Notes under the pieces: model-generated
Seen by the model: only the letters and a program-made list of their open reading frames with translations
Told to the model about the DNA's origin: nothing
The model's database searches: none
Shown: one piece after another, positions 1-7,059 of the stretch
How the letters are laid out: each line of letters begins with the position of its first letter
Position numbering within the stretch: position 1 is the first letter of the stretch
DNA from: Enterococcus pseudoavium NBRC 100491
GTDB lineage: Bacteria; Bacillota; Bacilli; Lactobacillales; Enterococcaceae
DNA length: 64,000 nucleotides
Assembly: GCF_001544295.1 (NCBI RefSeq)
Contig: NZ_BCQF01000003.1
Coordinates: 1 to 64,000, forward strand
Reading direction: 5' to 3'
Made by a program: the position numbers and the translations under genes

Positions 1-167
1 ATCACGCCTTCTGTACTAGATAACAACTGATTAAAAAGTAACCCTAAAATAATTCCCAACGCCAAAGCCGTAACGACTCGCTTAGAAAAAGACCATTTTT
101 TACGTTTTAAATAAATCAAGCCATATAGGGAACCAAATACGATAAGAAAAGCGACTGCTACTAACAC
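1..167 (-). CDS. N-terminal fragment of a Na+/dicarboxylate-family symporter, probably L-cystine uptake (TcyP-like)
   Basis: The first 55 codons of a gene that runs off the left edge. The visible part has a hydrophobic segment ending in LYGLIYLKRKKW, a basic loop, then a second hydrophobic segment reading TALALGIILGLLF. This is the pattern at the start of the cystine-type branch of the dicarboxylate/amino acid:cation symporters. A GTG start at 165-167 fits because an in-frame stop lies directly upstream and a GGAG sits seven bases before it. The family imports L-cystine or dicarboxylates across the membrane. The family call is reasonable; the substrate is an inference from a short fragment. 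Confidence 0.6.
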   Translation of the reverse strand, partial: MLVAVAFLIVFGSLYGLIYLKRKKWSFSKRVVTALALGIILGLLFNQLLSSTEGV

Positions 168-352
168 CTAACCACTCCATTTCAACTTGTTTGATAAAGA
201 TCACCGATCTTTTAATTTGAGTTTTTAAAGGTGCAATGCTTCCATCTGTTAAGCGGTTCCAAAAATAATCAAATGATTAGTTCAGATTGATAACGAAAAA
301 GGCTCAAAAATGGATTTGCTACCTTAGAAACTCTCGTCACTGACAATCAAAG

Positions 353-373
353 TCACCTACGATAGAAATTCAT
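353..373 (-). CDS. Six-codon leader reading frame upstream of the symporter
   Basis: ATG at 371-373 is followed by five codons and TGA, giving MNFYRR. It has a strong ribosome site, GGGGGAG at 380-386, six bases before the ATG. It lies about 35 nt downstream of the predicted transcription start and about 185 nt before the symporter start. It resembles leader peptides that control a downstream gene through ribosome position. Nothing in the six residues points to an inducer, and expression is untested. Confidence 0.35.
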   Translation of the reverse strand: MNFYRR

Positions 374-414
374 TTTACTCTCCCCCGTTTCTTTTCATTT
401 TAATTATCAAAAAC

Positions 415-443
415 AGTATAATTTTATAACAAACTTTTCACAA
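415..443 (-). promoter_or_regulatory. Promoter for the symporter transcript
   Basis: On the minus strand TTGTGA (438-443) and TATACT (415-420) are separated by 17 bases. A start near 408 would give a leader of about 240 nt before the GTG at 167, containing the short reading frame and a small hairpin (AAAGATC/GATCTTT, about 205-221). Confidence 0.5.
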
Positions 444-555
444 TCAATATAAGAATTTTATCATCCAAACACTGATCTTTCTCTTAGCTACCTCATATAA
501 AAAACACATTATACTCATAAAAATGTTCTACTAAGAATCCCGTTTATGCGCAAGC

Positions 556-590
556 AAGAGGAGATGACAAAAATTTTGTCATCTCCTCTT
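556..590. terminator. Perfect 17-bp inverted repeat, terminator-like
   Basis: AAGAGGAGATGACAAAA at 556-572 is mirrored exactly at 574-590, so the stem is symmetric and could act in either direction. On the plus strand it is followed by TGGTTTATT. No plus-strand gene ends here, so it may insulate the symporter promoter from focA transcription. Confidence 0.45.
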
Positions 591-618
591 TGGTTTATTC
601 GTTTCCTACCTTCGAATC

Positions 619-664
619 AAAACCACTCGTGTGATCAGGATCCACTCGCATAGTAGGTGGTTTT
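619..664. other. Inverted repeat of unknown role
   Basis: AAAACCAC at 619-626 is mirrored by GTGGTTTT at 657-664. The loop contains two direct copies of CCACTCG. It lies between the 556-590 repeat and the focA terminator. I do not recognise it. Confidence 0.3.
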
Positions 665-674
665 CAAGATATAT

Positions 675-717
675 AAAAATCGGATGGGTTTCGCTATAAA
701 AGCGAAGCCCATCCGGC
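675..717 (-). terminator. focA terminator
   Basis: A 15-bp stem (681-695 with 701-715, one G-U pair) followed on the minus strand by a T-run. It starts within a few bases of the focA stop codon. Confidence 0.85.
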
Positions 718-720
718 TTT

Positions 721-1485
721 TTAATGTCCCTTCTGATAAGACATGTAATAAGGAAATGCTACGAACAGCACACCACCGACGATATTGCCAAAGTAGACTG
801 GAATAATATTGCTAAAAAAAGCTGCAATCCCGATATGACCTTCAATGATTGCATCGGATAACACGAACATATTCGCCACACTATGTTGAAAGCCTAGCAA
901 AACGAAGATCATGATTGGAAACCAGATTCCTAGAATCTTACCAGCTGAGTCTTTGCAGCCATAGCTTAACCAAACTCCTAACGCCACGAACCAGTTACAA
1001 CCGATCCCTGAAACAAAAGCCTGCAAGGGCGTCGCTGCGAGTTTGGCATCGGCTACCGTAAGCAGTTCATGCAAGTAATTTCCCTGACTGGTCAGACCAA
1101 CAAAATGACCAAAGAAATAGGCGACGAACAAAGCTCCAGCAAAGTTGGCCAAAGTAATCACCAGCCAATTTTGAATGACTTGGGCCCCACTCACTTTTTT
1201 ATTGAACCAAGCAGAAGCCACTGCCACCATATTACCAGTAACCAATTCTCCGCCAGCCAGCAAAATAACGATCAGCCCAATCGGAAAAACAGCCGCTCCG
1301 ATAAAGGTCCCTAAAAAACTCAATTCTTCTGGTGTCATGGCAACAATTTTCATATAGGCCACATAACCTAATGAGATCATGGCACCGCCAATAAACCCCA
1401 ATAACAGCTTAGCAATCAAATTTTTTTGAACCTTTTCAAATCCTTTTTGACTACAAATATCCGCTGTCTCACTTGGTGTATACAT
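721..1485 (-). CDS. focA: Formate/nitrite transporter family channel
   Basis: A 254-residue membrane protein of the FNT family, which are pentameric channels for formate, nitrite or related small anions in the cytoplasmic membrane. About six hydrophobic segments are visible, starting at LLLGFIGGAMISLGYVA near residue 28. Conserved small-residue stretches typical of the family include the GGELVTGNM segment near residue 78 and the GCNWFVALGVW segment near residue 161. In fermenting lactic acid bacteria the usual cargo is formate made by pyruvate formate-lyase; that specificity is inferred. GGGAG precedes the ATG, and a weak promoter (TTTACG, 16 bases, TAAGAT) is visible near 1531-1558. It is a single-gene unit closed by its own terminator. 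Confidence 0.85.
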   Translation of the reverse strand: MYTPSETADICSQKGFEKVQKNLIAKLLLGFIGGAMISLGYVAYMKIVAMTPEELSFLGTFIGAAVFPIGLIVILLAGGELVTGNMVAVASAWFNKKVSGAQVIQNWLVITLANFAGALFVAYFFGHFVGLTSQGNYLHELLTVADAKLAATPLQAFVSGIGCNWFVALGVWLSYGCKDSAGKILGIWFPIMIFVLLGFQHSVANMFVLSDAIIEGHIGIAAFFSNIIPVYFGNIVGGVLFVAFPYYMSYQKGH

Positions 1486-1610
1486 CCAACTCCCACTTTC
1501 CTCAAACGTTTTCTTTCATTACCGTTTTTTATCTTACTATTTTTTTCACAAACGTAAAAGGGAATTTTCTAAAAATTTGACGTTAATTTTGTAAGTGCAA
1601 GATGAAAAGA

Positions 1611-1639
1611 TTGTTTCCACTTTCATTCTATGCTACTAT
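1611..1639 (+). promoter_or_regulatory. folT promoter
   Basis: TTGTTT (1611-1616) and TACTAT (1634-1639) are separated by 17 bases. Transcription would begin near 1646, just upstream of the riboswitch. Confidence 0.5.
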
Positions 1640-1664
1640 TTTTGCGGGGAATCCCCCAAATAAT

Positions 1665-1757
1665 CAGAGTAGAAAATAAAGCGTTAAGTGCTGGAGGGAT
1701 GGGATGTTGTCCTCTGGACGAAAGACTTAGTCTGCGGTTTTATTTTCGCATTCGCTG
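1665..1757 (+). promoter_or_regulatory. Tetrahydrofolate (THF) riboswitch
   Basis: The leader carries the hallmark segments of the THF riboswitch in the right order: AGAGTAG, GCGTTAAGTG, GGGATGGGATGTTGTCC, GACGAAAGAC, TGCGG and a closing GCATTCGCTGC. It sits about 40 nt before a folT-like gene, which is the usual partner in Lactobacillales. The ribosome site AAGGAG (1780-1785) follows the aptamer, so control could act on translation of folT. Assignment is by memory of the consensus and by context. Confidence 0.88.
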
Positions 1758-1794
1758 CATGCAGATGTAGCAACTCTATAAGGAGATGCTAGAA

Positions 1795-2325
1795 ATGAAG
1801 AAACAACTCGATGCTAGAAGTATCACAATGATGGCACTATTGATTGCCATGATGGTCACCTTGTCACGGATATTAGGAATCGAGACACAATTTGTCAAAG
1901 TCAGCTTTACCTTTATCCCAGAGATTATTATGGGAATGCTGTTCGGTCCGTTTTGGACAGGTATCGGCTCAGTCATCGCTGATTTTATTGGCATGTCGCT
2001 TTTCGCGAAGGCACCATTTTTTATTGGCTTCACCATCAACGCCTTTCTAGAAGGAGCGATTTACGGCTACTTCTTCTATAAGAAAGAAATCACTTGGAAG
2101 AACTCCATTCAATCAGTGTTAGTAACGACGATCCTCATCAATTTGATCTTGACACCACTTTGGCTAGCCATGATGTATCAGGTGCCATTGAATAGTTGGA
2201 TCATTTGGACACCACGGCTGATTAAAACCGTGATTTGGATTCCCACTCAAGCAATCATCACCTATTTCTTAGGTGGCGTATTGCCTTACAAACAATGGCT
2301 CTCACGCTTTAATCGAGTACATTAA
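1795..2325 (+). CDS. folT: Folate ECF transporter S component
   Basis: A 176-residue membrane protein with about six hydrophobic segments, the size and layout of ECF substrate-binding S components. The N-terminal ARSITMMALLIAMMVTLSRI segment contains the alanine/methionine-rich helix that contacts the shared EcfT subunit. FolT captures folates and needs the EcfA-A'-T module encoded elsewhere. The specificity call rests mainly on the THF riboswitch directly upstream. An ATG at 1786 overlaps the ribosome site AAGGAG and is unlikely to be used; the ATG at 1795 is nine bases downstream of it and gives MKKQLDARS. The gene ends before a strong terminator. Confidence 0.87.
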   Translation: MKKQLDARSITMMALLIAMMVTLSRILGIETQFVKVSFTFIPEIIMGMLFGPFWTGIGSVIADFIGMSLFAKAPFFIGFTINAFLEGAIYGYFFYKKEITWKNSIQSVLVTTILINLILTPLWLAMMYQVPLNSWIIWTPRLIKTVIWIPTQAIITYFLGGVLPYKQWLSRFNRVH

Positions 2326-2388
2326 TTTTTTAGAATTTATTATATTTGTGTGACTGTCGTTTAGTTTTTCACACATTCGATCCTTCTG

Positions 2389-2422
2389 GAGACTGTCTTA
2401 TCCCATAGACAGTCTCTTTTTT
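2389..2422 (+). terminator. folT terminator
   Basis: Ten-base stem GAGACTGTCT/AGACAGTCTC with an eight-base loop, followed by six T residues. Confidence 0.88.
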
Positions 2423-2651
2423 GTCAGTCGCGCTTTTCAAAGTTAATTACAGTAAGAGCGGCTTTCTATAATGGATAACGTATTTGCGTTTAATCAGTAT
2501 TGCGCGATGCTATTCGTACAAAAACAAAACATTTTTTTTAAATTTCTCTTTTTTATGCGTTGGCTGTGTTATTTTTCCCAAGCATGATAGTCGCTATCCG
2601 TTATATAAAGCGCTATGATTGGAAAAATTTTATCCGAAAGCTGGGAGAAAA
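2423..2651. other. Intergenic stretch between folT and the glycosyltransferase-like gene
   Basis: AT-rich sequence with no gene that I can support. It must hold the promoter of the following gene; TTGGCT near 2561 with CATGAT 17 bases later is a weak candidate. An in-frame TTG at 2619 lacks a ribosome site and is not taken as a start. Confidence 0.4.
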
Positions 2652-3551
2652 ATGAAAAATACCGAAGTTTTAATCGTCCCGAAAGAGCGATCCCTATACT
2701 TTTTCCCTGCCATCACTGAAATCGACATTTGCTCAGGGAAAGAGCTGCTTTCCACAAGCCCAGAGGACTTACACCGCTACTTGAAAAATTTTCAGTTGAT
2801 CATCTTTTTAGACTACGGCTTTGAGCCAGCAATGGCTGCCCATATCCGGCCCTTCACTAAGGCCAAGATCGTTCTATTTTTCTGGAATCACTTTAAACTG
2901 GAGCACTATCGTAAACTAAATGCCGCACAAAAAGAAGCGGCGATCGATGAGATTTATCATTTTGATCCATTAGAAGCACGTGATCTAGGTCTCAAACACA
3001 ATAGCTCTTTTTATACCGCAGCCATGTGGGACTTCTCCGATCCGCCAAAGTACGATATTTTCTTTGGAGCCAGCGATAATGGGCGTAAACGACAAGCACT
3101 GGAATTACAGAACCGCTTCGCATCCTTGGGACTCTCAACCTTCTATCACATCCTACCTAAACGCGGCAACGAACAAGCCGGTTATTTGCCCTACAGCCAG
3201 TATCTGGAGCTTGTCAAAAACAGCAAAGGAATCCTAGAGATTTTACGTGCCGGACAATACGGCGTCACCTTAAGAACCTTTGAATCACTCTTTCTAGAAA
3301 AAAAATTAGTGACTACTAATGCCATGCTGCCTTTTTATCGATTTTACAATCCTAAAAATATTTTTCTGATGGAAACCGAGCTAAGTCAATTGACTGCTTT
3401 CTTGAATGCTCCTTATCAGCCCGTAAATCAAACAATCCGCGCGTTCTTTGAAACTAAAAACTGGGTCAAACGCTTTGTGGATTACGACCCGAAACTCTTC
3501 GCAGAATTCGAATATTATCCAGAGCTGATGGAACATAAAAGTGCTTTGTAA
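2652..3551 (+). CDS. Glycosyltransferase-like polysaccharide biosynthesis protein (orphan)
   Basis: A 299-residue soluble protein with no signal peptide. The C-terminal half reads like orphan glycosyltransferase-family proteins from capsule and LPS clusters: a DIFFGASDNGR segment after a strand, then YLPYSQYLELVKNSKGILEI, TLRTFESLFLEKKLVTTN and FYNPKNIF. This arrangement matches a GT-B-like nucleotide-sugar binding half. The N-terminal half has a strand/acidic pattern (LIIFLDYGFEP) but no motif I can name. The ATG at 2652 is chosen because GGGAG lies just upstream and the N-terminus becomes MKNTEVLIVP. It stands alone between folT and efp with its own terminator, not in a capsule cluster. Acceptor and sugar are unknown. 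Confidence 0.5.
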   Translation: MKNTEVLIVPKERSLYFFPAITEIDICSGKELLSTSPEDLHRYLKNFQLIIFLDYGFEPAMAAHIRPFTKAKIVLFFWNHFKLEHYRKLNAAQKEAAIDEIYHFDPLEARDLGLKHNSSFYTAAMWDFSDPPKYDIFFGASDNGRKRQALELQNRFASLGLSTFYHILPKRGNEQAGYLPYSQYLELVKNSKGILEILRAGQYGVTLRTFESLFLEKKLVTTNAMLPFYRFYNPKNIFLMETELSQLTAFLNAPYQPVNQTIRAFFETKNWVKRFVDYDPKLFAEFEYYPELMEHKSAL

Positions 3552-3595
3552 AAGTAAAACCCGCCATGAATAAAATCATGGCGGGTTTTACTTTT
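3550..3595. terminator. Shared bidirectional terminator between the glycosyltransferase-like gene and efp
   Basis: A 20-bp perfect stem (3550-3569 with 3576-3595) with A- and T-rich arms, between two convergent stop codons. It overlaps both stop codons. Confidence 0.9.
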
Positions 3596-4157
3596 ATTTA
3601 TTCGCGCGTTTTTGATACGTGCCTTCTTGTGTATTGATTTCTAGTAATTCGCCTTCTTCGATGAAGTCAGGTACGTTTACGACTAACCCAGTTTCCATTG
3701 TGGCAGGTTTACCTGAGCCAGTAACAGTTGCACCTTTGATAGAAGGTTGCGTTTCAACTACTTTCAAGACAACCGTTGTTGGAGGAGTCAAGCCGATCAC
3801 TTCGTCCCCATAAAATTGGATTTTTACTTCCATGTTTTCAAGGATGTATTTCATTTCTGCTTCAATCGTTGAAACTGGAATTTCATATTGTTCATAAGTT
3901 TCTAGATCCATAAAGATCGCAACATCATCTTGGCTGTATAAGTATTGAACTGCTTTTGTTTCCATCATTGCTTTTTCGAATTTTTCATCTGGACGGAAAG
4001 TTGTATCATACGTTGAACCTGAACGTACATCACGTAATTTCATGCGCATAACAGTATTTCCTTTACCAGGTTTATGGTGGCTAGCATCTAAAACTTTGAT
4101 CAATTTTCCGTCTTGAACAAAAGTCATACCAGCACGTAAATCGCTTGCTGAGATCAT
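3594..4157 (-). CDS. efp: Translation elongation factor P
   Basis: A 187-residue EF-P of normal length with three beta-barrel domains. EF-P binds between the P and E sites of the ribosome and relieves stalling at polyproline. The tip of domain I reads [12 protein letters not shown], placing a lysine at residue 32 where Gram-positive EF-P carries its modification. The C-terminal domain ends in the conserved [14 protein letters not shown] and [10 protein letters not shown] segments. AGGAGTG precedes the ATG. No modification enzyme gene is visible in the window. It is expressed alone. Confidence 0.97.
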   Translation of the reverse strand: MISASDLRAGMTFVQDGKLIKVLDASHHKPGKGNTVMRMKLRDVRSGSTYDTTFRPDEKFEKAMMETKAVQYLYSQDDVAIFMDLETYEQYEIPVSTIEAEMKYILENMEVKIQFYGDEVIGLTPPTTVVLKVVETQPSIKGATVTGSGKPATMETGLVVNVPDFIEEGELLEINTQEGTYQKRANK

Positions 4158-4360
4158 TAATAAGCACTCCTATTCCTATTTTATCTGTTCGAATCTTTCT
4201 CTTCGATAGATCGTCATCTGCCCGTACTGTACTGAATTCATCAAAGAAATCATTGAATCTACGGTCTTTTACTATCAAATGAACCTTTTCATTGTAGCAA
4301 ATAACCTACCTAGTTACTAGGGAAATTAACTAACAATTAGGAAAAAGCTCGTTAACTACT

Positions 4361-5014
4361 TTACTTTGCTTCCTGTACTTGAAAAAACTTCCATTTAGGC
4401 AGCAGATTCAACGTAACTTCCAATGAAGGACCCATTAACAGCAATACTAGCAATGTTCCCCAGCCAATCTGACCGCCTAGTAAAAAACCGACTAAAAAGA
4501 AAGAACCATCTAAAATAATCCGGGCAGTCTTAACTGAACTTTTCAATAAACGTTTTAATAAAACCATCAGAGACTCATAAGCTGCTGAACCGTCGTCGGC
4601 TAATAAATAAATTCCCGTCCCGATGCCGAAAATAATCGCTCCGGCAATGATTGCGAAATAACCGGCACCTTCAGGAATAGTGTGTAGCCATCCCAATCCA
4701 TCCAATAGATTTAAACAAAACCCTAAGCCAAAACTATTGATCAAACTACCAAGGCCGATCATCTTGCGGTCATAAAAGAAGATAATGACTAAAACAATCC
4801 CATTGAAAAGCATACTGACCGTCCCGAACTTCAACGGTACATGCTGTAAAATCCCTAACACTAGTGTACTGATCGCATCTGCACCTAGTCCGCTTACTAC
4901 GATTAGACGTACGCCCACAGCGGCAATAAAGGTGCCTCCTAGCGCAAATAAAAATTGTTTGACGATATTCGGTTTGATATTCTTCCCTTCTTTCTTATAA
5001 AAAGATTTCCTCAT
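4361..5014 (-). CDS. YczE/YitT-type integral membrane protein
   Basis: A 217-residue protein with five or six hydrophobic segments and a short basic N-terminus (KKEGKNIKP). The pattern GVRLIVVSGLGADAISTLVLGI and the later FGIGTGIYLLADDGSAAYESLMVLL resemble the YczE/YyaS/YitT group of membrane proteins, whose transport function is not established. The ATG at 5012-5014 has no strong ribosome site, so the true start could differ by some codons. It follows the HD-domain gene on the same strand, but a terminator lies between them, so it probably has its own weak promoter. Confidence 0.65.
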   Translation of the reverse strand: MRKSFYKKEGKNIKPNIVKQFLFALGGTFIAAVGVRLIVVSGLGADAISTLVLGILQHVPLKFGTVSMLFNGIVLVIIFFYDRKMIGLGSLINSFGLGFCLNLLDGLGWLHTIPEGAGYFAIIAGAIIFGIGTGIYLLADDGSAAYESLMVLLKRLLKSSVKTARIILDGSFFLVGFLLGGQIGWGTLLVLLLMGPSLEVTLNLLPKWKFFQVQEAK

Positions 5015-5053
5015 AGTTAGCTGCGGATTTGGTCAAATACGCAACATAAGTTG

Positions 5054-5091
5054 GCAAAAAATTAGACATCAAACAGATTTTGTTTGATGCC
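5054..5091 (-). terminator. Terminator of the HD-domain gene
   Basis: On the minus strand GGCATCAAACA pairs with TGTTTGATGTC across a five-base loop and is followed by TAATTTTTTG. Confidence 0.8.
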
Positions 5092-5100
5092 TAGGAATGT

Positions 5101-5598
5101 TTAGTTTAATTCTTTCTTAAAACGTGATTTATAAAGGCTGAATTTCTCTACCCAAGGTTCAGCGGCTTCTTTAATTGCGCAATATTTATCCACCATCGTT
5201 ACAATGTAGCTCTCTTTGTATTTTGGTGGTGTAATGGTTGCTCCCCACATATGTTTGATAATAATATCCCGTTCGAGATCAGACAATTCTGTGATCTTTT
5301 CAGCATTCTTCACCGCAATCCGAGGATGCATATAGGCATGCGATCCTTCGTCGAATTTCGTTGTCCGCCAATCGTAATAAAAAAGATCATGCAATAAACC
5401 TGCACGAGCAGTTGCTTTTGCATCGCCGTTAAATTGTTTGGCTAATTTATAACTATTATATGAAACACTGATTGAGTGCTCCAAACGAGTTGAATTCATA
5501 TGTTGAGTATAGTTTGCTAATTTTTGAACTTCTTCAGTTGCTAATAAATCTTCAATATAAGAAACATATTCCTCGTCGTCACGCCAGTTTTCTGCCAT
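5101..5598 (-). CDS. HD-domain hydrolase
   Basis: A 165-residue cytoplasmic protein of the HD metal-dependent phosphohydrolase superfamily. The metal ligands are visible in order: LEHSISVSYNSYKLA (first His), then LLHDLFYYDW (the HD pair), then HAYMHP and IIIKHMWG, and a distal MVDKYCAIKEA aspartate. Related small HD proteins hydrolyse nucleotides or phosphate esters, but the substrate is unknown. The second ATG (5596-5598, giving MAENWRDDEE) is preferred because AAAGGGG lies about ten bases upstream. The first ATG would add 12 residues with a basic, non-conserved look. Confidence 0.75.
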   Translation of the reverse strand: MAENWRDDEEYVSYIEDLLATEEVQKLANYTQHMNSTRLEHSISVSYNSYKLAKQFNGDAKATARAGLLHDLFYYDWRTTKFDEGSHAYMHPRIAVKNAEKITELSDLERDIIIKHMWGATITPPKYKESYIVTMVDKYCAIKEAAEPWVEKFSLYKSRFKKELN

Positions 5599-5727
5599 GG
5601 ATAAAATGCCCCTTTTCCTTATTTCTGCTACCAATTATAGCATGGCCGCAAAAGGTTGAATAGGCTTCCACCAATTTGTCGATAAAGTTTAACAGTTCCT
5701 TAATAACAGTTACAAAATTGTGAAGAC

Positions 5728-6489
5728 TTATTTAAATAAATAAAACATTAAGATGCCGGCAGCAATCGCCACATTCAAAGATTCCGCTTGACCTTTGATG
5801 GGAATATACAGATTCTGATCTGTTAAGGTCAATAATTCCGAGGACATCCCTTGGCCTTCATTGCCCATCACTAAAGCAAAATCGCTCAGTGGTTCGACAG
5901 TTGTATAATTTTTTGCGGCCTGATCCAAAGCGGTACCGAATACTTGTCGGCCGGCTTGTTTGAAAAGCGGAATCATTTCCGTTAGATCTGCCGTTTCAAC
6001 AGTCACATGATACAAGCTTCCTTGAGTACTACGTAAAGTTTTTGGATTATACAGATCTGCACTGCCTTGACCTAAAAGCACTCCGGTAAACCCTGCGGCA
6101 TCTGCCGTTCGGATCATTGTTCCGACATTTCCCGGGTCTTGTACATTATCTAATAATAGCCAGGCACCAGAAAAATCGATGGCTTCTTTTGATGGAATTT
6201 CTGCTACGGCTATGATTCCTTGCGGAGTAGGTTGGCTAGCTAAGGTTTTTAACACCTCGTCTGAAACTAAATAATAGTCATTCAGTTTTTCTTCAATCCA
6301 GTCGGACCATTCAGCTAATCCCCGTTGGCTGATAAAGACGTCTTTCAATTTAATTTCTGCTGCTTGGGCTTCTTGAACTAAATGGAAACCTTCCAATAAG
6401 TAACTTTGCGTTTGCTGACGATATTTTTTCTGCTGTAGTTTCTTGGTTTCTTTGATTAATGCATTCTTACTTGATTGAATCTCTTTCAA
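5728..6489 (-). CDS. SpoU/TrmH-family rRNA 2'-O-methyltransferase (YsgA-like)
   Basis: A 253-residue SPOUT methyltransferase. The N-terminal substrate-binding part contains YLLEGFHLVQEA, and the catalytic knot carries the three family motifs: NVQDPGNVGTMIRTADAAGF, LVMGNEGQGMS and the C-terminal IPIKGQAESLNVAIAAGI. It should methylate a ribose in 23S rRNA using SAM; the exact nucleotide cannot be read from the sequence. The start is probably TTG at 6487-6489, because GAGGG lies seven bases upstream and the product begins KEIQSSKNALIKE. A TTG three residues into a longer frame would have no ribosome site. It is divergent from acyP. Confidence 0.85.
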   Translation of the reverse strand: MKEIQSSKNALIKETKKLQQKKYRQQTQSYLLEGFHLVQEAQAAEIKLKDVFISQRGLAEWSDWIEEKLNDYYLVSDEVLKTLASQPTPQGIIAVAEIPSKEAIDFSGAWLLLDNVQDPGNVGTMIRTADAAGFTGVLLGQGSADLYNPKTLRSTQGSLYHVTVETADLTEMIPLFKQAGRQVFGTALDQAAKNYTTVEPLSDFALVMGNEGQGMSSELLTLTDQNLYIPIKGQAESLNVAIAAGILMFYLFK

Positions 6490-6681
6490 GTTATTTCCCT
6501 CACTCAATTTTTAAATAGGTTCGTCACAAATTGCTTCGTCTGACATTATAGCATGAGAAGGTTTGTCACAACTAGCAAAACCCGTTATGATAGAATTAAT
6601 TCAATCTTCAAAAAAAAGAATATTTATCCATAATCAGTCATCAAATTTAGCTAAAAATAAAAGTACTTAGGAGGAAGTCTT

Positions 6682-6954
6682 ATGAAGATTCATGCAAATG
6701 TTATCGGGCGTGTACAAGGTGTCGGTTTTCGCTATACTACCTATCAACTGGCCCTTGAGCTTGGCCTAACCGGTACGGTAAAAAATGAAGACGATGGCAG
6801 TGTCACGATCGAAGCAATTGGAACAAAAGAACAGCTAGAGCAATTTTTGATAAAACTAAAACAACCACAAAATCCTTTCGCCAAAGTCAAAGAAGTAAAC
6901 TACCATGAAGATGACGGGATTCATGACTACGAGCAATTCAAAGTAGTCTATTAA
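6682..6954 (+). CDS. acyP: Acylphosphatase
   Basis: A 90-residue enzyme that hydrolyses the mixed anhydride of acyl phosphates. The signature is complete: IGRVQGVGFRYTT with the catalytic arginine that binds the phosphate, and the asparagine in TVKNEDDGSV that activates water. The length is typical. AGGAGGAAG precedes the ATG. The gene sits directly ahead of a YidC-type insertase, an arrangement also seen in related Firmicutes. Confidence 0.95.
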   Translation: MKIHANVIGRVQGVGFRYTTYQLALELGLTGTVKNEDDGSVTIEAIGTKEQLEQFLIKLKQPQNPFAKVKEVNYHEDDGIHDYEQFKVVY

Positions 6955-6973
6955 AAAAATGACAAGGTTCCCC

Positions 6974-7020
6974 GCCTTTTCACGAATTCAATTGAAAAGG
7001 CTGAAGTTATCTAGTATAGT
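6974..7020 (+). promoter_or_regulatory. yidC promoter overlapped by an inverted repeat
   Basis: TTGAAA (6992-6997) and TATAGT (7015-7020) are separated by 17 bases. A 9-bp inverted repeat (GCCTTTTCA 6974-6982 with TGAAAAGGC 6993-7001) covers the -35 box. It could serve as an operator or as the hairpin ending acyP, but no T-run follows it. Confidence 0.5.
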
Positions 7021-7059
7021 ATTTTCTGTATAAATTTTTATTAGTAGAGGAAGAAATAA

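Noticed and set aside
168-300. A T-box upstream of the symporter, suggested by TTGGAACCGC near 255 on the minus strand
   Set aside because: The conserved AGGGTGG part is missing and no antiterminator/terminator pair can be drawn.
1069-1357. Plus-strand frames across focA
   Set aside because: They lie antisense within a clear transporter gene and show no ribosome site or family pattern.
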